From: Peptococcaceae bacterium
GTDB lineage: Bacteria; Bacillota; DSM-12270; Thermacetogeniales; Thermacetogeniaceae
Direction: 5' to 3'
DNA: 7,195 nt
Assembly: GCA_003132605.1 (NCBI GenBank)
Contig: PKYJ01000161.1
Location: 1 to 7,195 of the forward strand
Both the position numbers and the translations under genes were made by a program. Shown here one piece after another: positions 1 through 5,253 of this stretch. The number at the start of each line of letters is the position of its first letter. Positions within the stretch are counted from its first letter, which is position 1. Below the pieces are notes generated by a model that saw nothing but the letters and a program-made list of their open reading frames with translations, was not told the origin of the DNA and made no database searches.

Positions 1-60
1 CAGCCGCGCCAGGTAGGTGACAGCCAGCATCCCGATTACAACCCAGAAGAAGGTTTCCAT
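1..60 (-). CDS. azlD: AzlD-family branched-chain amino acid transport subunit (5' fragment)
   Basis: Only the first 20 codons lie in the window; the gene runs off the left edge. They read METFFWVVIGMLAVTYLARL, which fits the first membrane helix of AzlD proteins, including the 'G.l.VTYl.R' pattern. AzlD is a roughly 100-residue membrane protein that works with AzlC in exporting branched-chain amino acids and analogues. The ATG at 60 lies inside the end of azlC, so the two genes overlap by 25 bp in different frames, as expected for a translationally coupled pair. A GGGG-containing stretch about 10 nt upstream may serve as a weak ribosome binding site. The position right after azlC and the motif together make the call fairly safe despite the short length. 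Confidence 0.75.
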   Translation of the reverse strand, partial: METFFWVVIGMLAVTYLARL

Positions 61-818
61 TTGCTCAACCCCATTCCAAGTGTGGCAGCAGCGAGCGTCG
101 CCAGGATTATGTTCCAGCTTCCCTTGAGGAAGAGACCGAAGATAAGCGATAGGAAACCCGCAACAATGGCGGTAATCACTGTCTCCCGATTCTTGATCAG
201 AGGGATCAGCAGGGCGATAAACATCGCCGGCAAGGCAAAGTCCAGCCCCAGCGCCTGGATGCCGCTCAGCCATCCCCCGAGCAGGCCACCCAGCAGGGAC
301 CCGGCATTCCAGGCCAGATAAGGAGCCAGTTGCAGTCCGAAGATATAGGAGGGGGTTTTCGCTCCCTGAGCCAGCACCACCGATTCTATCGAAAAGGCCT
401 CATCGGTGAGACCGAAGGCCAGGACAAGCAGGCGGCTGATGCCTATTTTCTGAAGAAACGGCGCCACCGAAGCGCTGTACAGCACGTGCCTCAGATTGAC
501 CAGCCCGATGGTGGCGATGATGCTGAAGGGGTTGGCGCCTGCGGCAATCATGCTGACAGCGATGAACTGGGCTGCTCCGGCATAGACGAAGAGGGACAGG
601 GATACCGCCTGGAACAGGCTGAACCCGGCTTGCCTAGCCAATATCCCGTAAGCGATGCCGATCGGCAGATAGCCGACCACGACCGGAGTGGAGGTGACAA
701 CACCCTGCCGGAAGTCATCGAGCCGGCGCTGCAGTATACCTTTTTTCCCGCAGTCTCGCCCCGGCCCCGGTTCGTTCGTAGGGCCGCTTTGCACGGCAGG
801 CGCTAAGAAATCGTCCAT
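36..818 (-). CDS. azlC: AzlC-family branched-chain amino acid exporter, large subunit
   Basis: Membrane permease subunit that with AzlD forms an exporter of branched-chain amino acids; other members handle related substrates, so the substrate is inferred from the family. The 260-residue protein is rich in hydrophobic helices. It carries AzlC hallmarks: a 'P...GYLPIGIAYG' segment near residues 44-58, 'YAGAAQF' at 79-85, 'NLRHVLYSASVAP' at 108-120 and 'TDEAF' at 138-142. The usual size is about 230-250 residues. The extra length is a polar, Gly/Pro-rich N-terminus (about residues 1-30) with no family match, so the true start could lie further in. The ATG at 818 is preceded by GAGG about 10 nt upstream, which supports it. 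It overlaps azlD and is probably driven by the promoter at 895-900. Confidence 0.9.
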   Translation of the reverse strand: MDDFLAPAVQSGPTNEPGPGRDCGKKGILQRRLDDFRQGVVTSTPVVVGYLPIGIAYGILARQAGFSLFQAVSLSLFVYAGAAQFIAVSMIAAGANPFSIIATIGLVNLRHVLYSASVAPFLQKIGISRLLVLAFGLTDEAFSIESVVLAQGAKTPSYIFGLQLAPYLAWNAGSLLGGLLGGWLSGIQALGLDFALPAMFIALLIPLIKNRETVITAIVAGFLSLIFGLFLKGSWNIILATLAAATLGMGLSKWKPSSGL

Positions 819-894
819 ATCAGACCAGCCTCAAAAGCGCAGATTCGTGCTTTTCATTCCTGAGCACACCAGGCAAGTAGACGCGATCATTCAA

Positions 895-913
895 ATTATA
901 TCGCAAATATAAT
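895..913 (-). promoter_or_regulatory. Probable azlC promoter -10 within a perfect 7-5-7 inverted repeat
   Basis: On the minus strand a perfect TATAAT occupies 895-900, about 77 bp upstream of the azlC ATG. It forms one arm of a perfect inverted repeat, ATTATAT-5 nt-ATATAAT on either strand, spanning 895-913. The -35 region is poor (AGTACA with 18-bp spacing, three matches to TTGACA), so the promoter may need an activator or be weak. The dyad over the -10 could be an operator, but AT-rich symmetry of this size can arise by chance. Confidence 0.4.
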
Positions 914-1055
914 ATCATTGTACTAGCGGTCCAAGAAGGCTGCGCGAGAACCCCACGACGAATTGCTCGCCAGGGGTGGCTGTGTAAGAAGGCGCGATCT
1001 GATAGTCAAGAGGGATGGATGAGCATGTTGCAGAAGGCAAAATAGAAATGACCTA

Positions 1056-1092
1056 CGCGTACGTTGCGTACGCTATATACATAACATATAAT
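1056..1092 (+). promoter_or_regulatory. Promoter and probable operator of the toxin-antitoxin pair
   Basis: A consensus -10 TATAAT lies at 1087-1092 and TTGCGT at 1064-1069 sits exactly 17 bp upstream as the -35 (three of six matches to TTGACA). Two copies of GCGTACG, at 1057-1063 and 1066-1072, repeat every 9 bp; the second belongs to the perfect 8-bp palindrome GCGTACGC (1066-1073). These repeats overlap the -35, the usual position for an autorepressor site. The predicted transcript would start near 1099, giving a leader of only about 14 nt before the ATG at 1113. Confidence 0.6.
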
Positions 1093-1112
1093 GTGATCCA
1101 GGAGGGATGTGT

Positions 1113-1526
1113 ATGCAGGAAATTTTAAACGCTACGGAAGTGCGCAAAGACTGGGGGCGCTTTATCGATAGTGTGGTTCACGGCAAGCCCGGCATTATCA
1201 AGCGCAACCGGGACATCATTCTCTCACTGTCCATTCCGCAGGCTAAGGCGCTGTTACAGAACGTTTCCTTTAAGGCCTACTTCATCAAAGAAGAGGACGG
1301 AACCGTTACAGCCGGGTTGGAGGATATCGATCTGCTGGTCAACCGGGAGGATGAGCAGGCCACCAGATTGGCGCTGGCTAAGGAGTTGGTCGACTATGCA
1401 GGTGAATATTTTAACAACTTCCAACTGTATTTTCAAGCGCCCAACCGCCGGCCACATTTTCCGTATGTCTTGGCAGTCTGGTTGCAAGACGATGCCAGCG
1501 GCGTCGCGGAGCTCATTCATGCTTAG
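1113..1526 (+). CDS. Hybrid antitoxin: Phd/YefM-like N-terminus with HicB-like C-terminal part
   Basis: Likely antitoxin and autorepressor of a type II toxin-antitoxin pair (137 residues). Residues 1-40 have the Phd/YefM DNA-binding pattern: 'NATEVRKDWGRFIDSV' followed by 'KPGIIKRNRDIILSLS', matching the usual 'vsear..f...i..v..g.p.ii.r.g..v.vl..'. Residues 52-97 resemble a HicB-type partial RNase H fold: a strand with 'YFIKEEDGTVTAGLEDIDL', then a helix 'DEQATRLALAKELVDYAGEY'. The segment 'APNRRPHFPYVL' (109-120) looks like a conserved signature of this Firmicutes protein group, from memory. I chose the ATG at 1113 because GGAGG at 1101-1105 leaves a 7-nt spacing; an ATG at 1107 touches that site. 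The gene ends 8 bp inside the downstream toxin gene. Functional assignment is by family resemblance and gene order. Confidence 0.75.
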   Translation: MQEILNATEVRKDWGRFIDSVVHGKPGIIKRNRDIILSLSIPQAKALLQNVSFKAYFIKEEDGTVTAGLEDIDLLVNREDEQATRLALAKELVDYAGEYFNNFQLYFQAPNRRPHFPYVLAVWLQDDASGVAELIHA

Positions 1527-1737
1527 ATGGAGAGACATCAAGAGATTTTGTGAAAATGATGGCTGGGAATTGTATAAGCAGACGGATCATTATTTTTACC
1601 GGAAACTGATGCCTGGCGGTACGTTAAAAAGAACCAAGATCTCCATGGACTCCGGCGAGGTGTCGGGACATCTCTGGGAAGAGATATTGAAAAGGCAACT
1701 GCAGGTTACAAAGGAATACTTCAATGGCAAGATTTGA
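1519..1737 (+). CDS. Small HicA-like toxin (putative mRNA interferase)
   Basis: A 72-residue basic protein with HicA-like layout: an N-terminal helix ('RWRDIKRFCENDGWELY', residues 3-19), then 'QTDHYFYRK' (21-29), a strand with 'KRTKIS' (37-42) and a C-terminal helix 'WEEILKRQLQVTKEYF' (53-68). HicA toxins have a double-stranded-RNA-binding fold and cleave mRNA using a histidine in a 'GSHH.Y'-like motif. Here H24 in 'TDHYFY' occupies that place, but the preceding Gly-Ser is replaced by Thr-Asp. The ATG at 1519 lies inside the antitoxin gene (8-bp overlap), with GGAG at 1508-1511 and a 7-nt spacing, so the start is well supported. An in-frame reading extends upstream to 1171 but only shadows the antitoxin. 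The toxin role is inferred from fold resemblance and pairing. Confidence 0.7.
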   Translation: MLRWRDIKRFCENDGWELYKQTDHYFYRKLMPGGTLKRTKISMDSGEVSGHLWEEILKRQLQVTKEYFNGKI

Positions 1738-1847
1738 ACAGGATGTTTGTGAAAAGAAGAGAAAATGAAAGCATCATGCAAACATCATTCTGATCATCCT
1801 TCTGTTGGTCATGAGAGAGAACTTCACGATTGACGGCGCCAGACAAT

Positions 1848-1889
1848 AAGAAAGCCAGTACCTGCATCGGCAGCGTTGCTGGCTTTCTT
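1848..1889. terminator. Hairpin between convergent genes, possible bidirectional terminator
   Basis: A perfect 11-bp stem pairs AAGAAAGCCAG (1848-1858) with CTGGCTTTCTT (1879-1889) around a 20-nt loop. The loop contains a smaller CTGC/GCAG stem (1862-1865 with 1870-1873). It lies between the plus-strand toxin gene and the minus-strand secreted-protein gene, ending 12 bp from the latter's stop codon. The A-rich base of one arm and T-rich base of the other give a partial U tract in either direction, but there is no long T run outside the stem, so efficiency is uncertain. Confidence 0.6.
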
Positions 1890-1900
1890 GACGGGGTCTT

Positions 1901-2554
1901 TTATTGAGGCTGAGATGTTGCCGGAGGCTGACGTTTTCCGATATTCTGGAGTTGTGTGGCCCAATTGCCTGAGTTGATGCTCTGCAGGATCTGGTTTTCC
2001 TGGGCCTGAGTCAGCTTGCCATTAGTGACGGCCTGAGATAACTGGCTCGTAACACTGCTCAGGATGGTGCTCTGGAGAGTGGCCACGGTTGTTCCCTTGG
2101 TCAAGGCCAGGGCATCAACGGTCTGCCCGCCGCGCAGGGCGGAGATCACGTCCTTCTGGGCCATGCCCAGGGCAGTAGCCAAGGGTTTCAGGGTCATGAA
2201 AGCCCCGCCTCCCGTGCGGTTGCCCAAGCCGCCCTTTCTATTGCCGCCGAACCCGAGGAACTGAAAGTTCCCCTTGCTGATCCGGGATAGCATCTGGGTG
2301 GCCTGCGTCTGGGTTAGCTGATCGCTAGACACCGCCTGGTTCACCGTCTGGGATTCGGCCGTCTGGATGTCGTCGGTCAGCGTTGACGAGCTGATATTCA
2401 GGGTGCCTGCCAGATTGCCCAGGAAGGTCTGGGACAGATTTTGCGTAGGCGTGGCCGGAGCGGTGCTAGCACCCGCAATTGTGGCACCAGCAGCGGTAGT
2501 ACCCAGGATCGTCCCGGCCAGAACGATTACCAGCAACTTTTTGTTAAGTTTCAT
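1901..2554 (-). CDS. Secreted protein with two helical repeat units
   Basis: A 217-residue exported protein of unknown function. Residues 1-30 form a signal peptide: KLNKK, a hydrophobic core 'LLVIVLAGTILG', then a small-residue region, with cleavage likely near 25-32 and no lipobox Cys. The mature part has two related units, about 44-97 and 119-198. Their ends align: 'VNQAVSSDQLTQTQATQMLSRI' with 'LSQAVTNGKLTQAQENQILQSI'. The second also has 'LATALGMAQKDVISALRGGQ', a pattern seen in many Firmicutes secreted proteins. A Gly/Arg/Asn-rich linker (101-118) joins them, the tail is Gln/Pro-rich, and there are no cysteines. I place the start at the ATG at 2554, with GGAGG (2562-2566) 7 nt upstream; an ATG at 2572 would contain the ribosome site. 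Its upstream repeats suggest response-regulator control. A cell-envelope role is inference. Confidence 0.8.
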   Translation of the reverse strand: MKLNKKLLVIVLAGTILGTTAAGATIAGASTAPATPTQNLSQTFLGNLAGTLNISSSTLTDDIQTAESQTVNQAVSSDQLTQTQATQMLSRISKGNFQFLGFGGNRKGGLGNRTGGGAFMTLKPLATALGMAQKDVISALRGGQTVDALALTKGTTVATLQSTILSSVTSQLSQAVTNGKLTQAQENQILQSINSGNWATQLQNIGKRQPPATSQPQ

Positions 2555-2586
2555 TTTTTCACCTCCCCTCATGTCTCTGTAACCCT

Positions 2587-2637
2587 ACCATAATTTCCTT
2601 AAAACAACCTGAAAGGAAACTGAAAGAATGCTAAGAA
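2587..2637 (-). promoter_or_regulatory. Promoter region with four 11-bp-spaced direct repeats (likely OmpR/PhoB-type site)
   Basis: Plus-strand heptamers CTTAAAA (2598), CTGAAAG (2609), CTGAAAG (2620) and CTAAGAA (2631) recur every 11 bp exactly; the middle two are identical and the outer two degenerate. On the minus strand they lie just upstream of a -10-like TATGGT (2587-2592, four of six matches). One repeat covers the -35 position at 2610-2615, where the match to consensus is poor. Tandem direct repeats at 11-bp pitch overlapping a weak -35 are characteristic of activation by OmpR/PhoB-family response regulators. The regulator itself is not in the window. Confidence 0.5.
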
Positions 2638-2697
2638 TATCTGGGACAGAGGTGGGGGTCTCCGGCGCCTAAAATGATAATATAATTAGACGAGTGG

Positions 2698-2886
2698 TTG
2701 AAGGCCGAGATCATCTGGCTCTTCTGGTACCTGGAATGGCAGACTATCCAGGTCGGACTGGGAAAGGGCGGCGGCCTGAGTGGCGCTTTGCTGCCGGTCA
2801 TCTTGCTGGTGCTGGTCGTCACGACGGGAGTATATATCTGGCAGTCAACCCATCCTGGAGATAATGCTGGCCGGGGAGGGGCATAG
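2698..2886 (+). CDS. Doubtful small membrane protein (62 aa)
   Basis: A small ORF with a TTG start. It has an aromatic N-terminal stretch ('IIWLFWYLEWQTIQV', residues 5-19), a Gly-rich break (about 21-27) and one clear membrane helix ('ALLPVILLVLVVTTGVYIW', 30-48), then a short polar tail. I do not recognise a family. A TATAAT lies just upstream at 2681-2686, but no good -35 and no convincing ribosome binding site accompany it. The translation looks protein-like in composition, so it could be a real small membrane protein, a gene with a misplaced start, or a decayed remnant. Confidence 0.3.
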   Translation: MKAEIIWLFWYLEWQTIQVGLGKGGGLSGALLPVILLVLVVTTGVYIWQSTHPGDNAGRGGA

Positions 2887-3087
2887 GTGGAGCGTGAGTT
2901 TGACTCAAAGTAGCCGGTGGATTCTAATGCCAGGGTCGCCGGACAATACCATCACCACCACGGACTTCGAGCCAATCTTCATCAAGAAGAGGGAGTCTGG
3001 AGTATCTGTTCTTTAAGGGCCGTGTCAAAAGAATCTTCATACAAGCAAAAATACAGGGAGTTAGCCAAGGCTGCAGGATAGTGCAGG
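2887..3087. other. Intergenic stretch without a supported gene
   Basis: Between the doubtful small ORF and the stop codon of the minus-strand aminotransferase gene I see no convincing gene, promoter or repeat array. A short reading from GTG 2887 stops after eight codons. Another frame runs to a stop near 3016 but resembles nothing and has no start signal. Confidence 0.5.
3043..3086 (-). terminator. Weak candidate terminator of the aminotransferase gene
   Basis: Directly after the minus-strand stop codon (3088-3090), CTGCA (3071-3075) pairs with TGCAG (3082-3086) around six bases. The small palindrome AGCCAAGGCT (3063-3072) overlaps it. On the minus strand these are followed by a T5 run corresponding to the A run near 3047-3051. 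The stem is short and the T run is distant, so this is only a candidate. Confidence 0.25.
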
Positions 3088-4278
3088 CTAAAGAGTCAGG
3101 AGTTTCTTGATCGCCTCTCCCAACCGCCCGATCCCCTCTTCGATGGTCGCCTCATCGGAGCAGGAGTAATTCAATCTCAGGGTGTCGGCTCCGCCTCCAT
3201 CGGTGTAGAAGGGGGCTCCGGGGACGAACGCCACATTTGCTCTGGTTGCCAGGTCAAAGAGTTCCAATGAGGATATTCCTTCAGGCAGGGTCACCCACAG
3301 GAACATGCCTCCCTCGGGCTTCGTGTATTGAACTCCATCCGGGAAGTGGCGTTCGATCGCCGAGACCATCGCTTCCCGCTGCCTTTTATATGCTTCCCTG
3401 ATTCTTGCTATGTGGCTGTCGATGCCGTTGTCAGCCAGGTACTGGTAGATCACGCGCTGGACGAAAAAGCTGGTGTGCAGGTCGGCTGCCTGCTTGGCCA
3501 CGATGATCTTCTCCATGATCTCCCTGGCGGCGCAGATCCAGCCCAGCCGCATCCCGGGAGCGATAATCTTCGAAAAGGAACCGAGCAGGATCGCCCTATC
3601 GCCAAGGTAGGTTTTCAGGGAGGGCAGGTCGTTCCCGATGAATCTCAATTCTCCGTAGGGGTCGTCCTCCACAAAAAGTGTGTCGTGCTGTTGGAGGAGA
3701 TCCGCCACCTCCCTCCGGTTCGGCCCGGAATAGGTGATCCCCGAGGGGTTCTGGAAGTTCGGCACCCCGTAGAAGAGCTTGCTCCGGTGTTCCCGCAGGG
3801 TGGCTGCCAGCGCTGTTATGTTCACCCCGTCCTCGAGCAGGGGGACGGGGTGAAACTGCGGCTGGAACATCGAGAATGCCTGGATCGCTCCCAGGTAACC
3901 GGGGCGTTCGATGGCCATCCCGTCGCCCTGATCGAGAAACACCTTCCCGATCAGATCGAGGCCCTGCTGCGAACCGTTGGTGATCAGGATCTCGTCCGGG
4001 TCGACGGTTAGGCCCCTGTTCTTCAGATACCTTGCGGCCAAGTACTGCCTCAGCGGCAGGAAGCCTTCAGTGGTGCTGTATTGCAGGACGCTGTCGCCGC
4101 TTTCAGCCAATACCTTGATTGTGGCCGCGCTGATCTCTGTGACGGGGAAGAGCTTGGGGTTCGGGAGTCCCCCGGCGAAAGAGATTACCTGGGGATTTTC
4201 CGTAACCTTGAGGATCTCCCGGATAAACGATTTTTGGACGCTGCCCATCCTGCCTGCAAACGAATAGTTCATCTGCAT
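3088..4278 (-). CDS. PLP-dependent aminotransferase, LysN/MocR-like (2-aminoadipate transaminase type)
   Basis: Cytosolic class I/II aminotransferase of fold type I, 396 residues, a normal full length. Visible landmarks are 'GGLPNPKLFP' (36-45), 'LQYSTTEGFLPLRQYLA' (65-81), 'ITNGSQQGLDL' (99-109), 'PNFQNPSG' (173-180), 'EDDPYGELRF' (204-213), 'GSFSKIIAPGMRLGW' (233-247) and 'TLRLNYS' (366-372). By family logic K237 forms the Schiff base with PLP, N177, D205 and Y208 contact the cofactor, and R368 binds the substrate carboxylate. This subgroup includes 2-aminoadipate, aromatic and branched-chain aminotransferases; the sequence alone does not fix the substrate. Two in-frame ATGs, at 4278 and 4272, are possible. 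The AGG in 'AGCAGGCGA' upstream gives 3-nt spacing to the first and 9 to the second, so 4272 may be the real start. It appears monocistronic. Confidence 0.92.
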   Translation of the reverse strand: MQMNYSFAGRMGSVQKSFIREILKVTENPQVISFAGGLPNPKLFPVTEISAATIKVLAESGDSVLQYSTTEGFLPLRQYLAARYLKNRGLTVDPDEILITNGSQQGLDLIGKVFLDQGDGMAIERPGYLGAIQAFSMFQPQFHPVPLLEDGVNITALAATLREHRSKLFYGVPNFQNPSGITYSGPNRREVADLLQQHDTLFVEDDPYGELRFIGNDLPSLKTYLGDRAILLGSFSKIIAPGMRLGWICAAREIMEKIIVAKQAADLHTSFFVQRVIYQYLADNGIDSHIARIREAYKRQREAMVSAIERHFPDGVQYTKPEGGMFLWVTLPEGISSLELFDLATRANVAFVPGAPFYTDGGGADTLRLNYSCSDEATIEEGIGRLGEAIKKLLTL

Positions 4279-4307
4279 TCGCCTGCTTTCTATTTGCGGT
4301 TGAACTC

Positions 4308-4672
4308 AAAATGTAGCCAATATGGTATCGAGAAAGTCATTAAAAGTATATCAATTTATTGAGCCTGTTTGGAAAAAAGTTATCCCCCAGTATTTTTGTT
4401 TGCGCTACTGAGTTTTGCTGCTGTTTCAGCGGGGCTTCCTGCTGCGCTATCCCAGTCCGATCACCGGTCATTACCGCTTTGGGGAATAACACCGGGTCGA
4501 CAGCGGTGCAGGGTGCTCTGCGATATTGGTCCGCTACATGTTGGCGTGGCAGCATGGGTTTCTGATCGTATGCCAGACTGCTTGATCACACAAAATAGAT
4601 TGTGTTACCATCATTGTTAGGACAAAGACAAAGATACCAGATACACCTCTGGATCTTAAGGAGGAATTTAGC
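4308..4672. other. Intergenic region without a convincing gene; contains an operator-like dyad
   Basis: This gap separates the divergent aminotransferase and flavoprotein genes. Two plus-strand frames stay open for 68-83 codons but have no ribosome binding site, overlap each other and match nothing I know. One begins with a signal-peptide-like 'VFLFALLSFAAVSAGLPAAL' and then loses any protein character, so a decayed gene is possible. Near the right end, TTGATC (4582-4587) resembles a -35. It is followed by the perfect inverted repeat ACACAA-6 nt-TTGTGT (4588-4605), extended by a T/A pair after one mismatch. No good -10 follows at normal spacing, so the promoter of the downstream operon is not located with confidence. 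Confidence 0.4.
4345..4350 (-). promoter_or_regulatory. Candidate -10 for the aminotransferase gene
   Basis: On the minus strand TATACT (five of six matches to TATAAT) lies about 67 bp upstream of the first possible ATG, in an AT-rich stretch. The hexamer 17 bp upstream (TCCAAA) is a poor -35. I looked for a T-box leader or riboswitch in the short leader and saw none. Confidence 0.3.
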
Positions 4673-5218
4673 TTGAAAGTGATGATTATCACCAGCAGTC
4701 CCAACAAGGATGGCCTGACCGAAACCTGCGGCGGAGTTGCCAGGCAAGGGGTCGAGGCCGCCAAAGGGGAAGCCGTGATGGTGCGGTTGAATGATCTGAA
4801 CATCGCAAAATGCCAAGCCTGCGATAATGGCTGGGGTACGTGCCTGAAGGAGCACCGGTGCCAGATGGAAGATGATTTTCAAAATCTGCATGAGTCCCTG
4901 GGCGCCGTGGAGGCATTTATTGTCATCACACCGGTGTACTGGGGCGATCTGAGCGAATCTGCCAAGGCGTTCTTTGACCGGTTGCGCAGGTGTGAAGCCC
5001 CTAATCAAAGCCGGAACCGGCTGGAGGGCAAACCGGTGATTTCGGTGGCTGCAGCCGGAGGAAGCGGCAGAGGGACGCTCACCTGTCTATCTTCCCTGGA
5101 AAGATTATGGACTCACGTGAGAGCGGACATCTTCGATCTGCTCGGGGTCACACGCCGAAATAAAGACTATATGCTGGAGGCAATCCGGTCTGCTGCAAAC
5201 CAGATGGCTGCAAGTTGA
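4673..5218 (+). CDS. Flavodoxin-fold NAD(P)H-dependent FMN oxidoreductase
   Basis: A 181-residue cytosolic flavoprotein of the NADPH-dependent FMN reductase/flavodoxin-like superfamily. The N-terminal strand and loop 'MIITSSPNKDGLT' (4-15) is the FMN-phosphate-binding loop. 'VITPVYWGDLSESAKAFFDRL' (84-104) is the characteristic core segment contacting flavin, and 'AAAGGSGRG' (126-134) is a third flavin loop. Between them lie four cysteines, C47-x2-C50-x6-C57-x5-C63, followed by 'EDDF' (66-69). Iron-sulfur flavoproteins have a similar but tighter C-x2-C-x2-C-x(4-7)-C set, so cluster binding here is uncertain. The start is TTG at 4673, backed by a perfect AAGGAGG (4658-4664) with 8-nt spacing; an ATG at 4682 is too far from it. 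It is probably co-transcribed with the MBL-fold gene 35 bp downstream. Its substrate cannot be told. Confidence 0.88.
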   Translation: MKVMIITSSPNKDGLTETCGGVARQGVEAAKGEAVMVRLNDLNIAKCQACDNGWGTCLKEHRCQMEDDFQNLHESLGAVEAFIVITPVYWGDLSESAKAFFDRLRRCEAPNQSRNRLEGKPVISVAAAGGSGRGTLTCLSSLERLWTHVRADIFDLLGVTRRNKDYMLEAIRSAANQMAAS

Positions 5219-5253
5219 AGGACGACAAATTGTTCTGTCCGGAGACACGCATC

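Noticed and set aside
330..806. Long plus-strand open frame of about 158 codons
   Set aside because: It lies opposite azlC, lacks a ribosome site and has the low-complexity charged composition of an antisense shadow; azlC has clear family motifs.
1171..1518. N-terminal extension of the toxin reading frame
   Set aside because: The frame is open upstream to 1171 but overlaps the antitoxin completely. The ATG at 1519 has a well-placed GGAG.
1742..1786. Inverted repeat GATGTTTG/CAAACATC after the toxin gene as terminator
   Set aside because: The 8-bp stem is perfect, but the loop is about 29 nt and no T run follows; the hairpin at 1848-1889 is a better candidate.
3328..4011. 227-codon plus-strand open frame
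   Set aside because: It is entirely antisense to the aminotransferase, whose motifs are unmistakable. No start signal and no family resemblance.
4279..4372. T-box leader or riboswitch controlling the aminotransferase gene
   Set aside because: No T-box sequence (GGUGG-type), no specifier stem and no terminator hairpin; the leader is too short.
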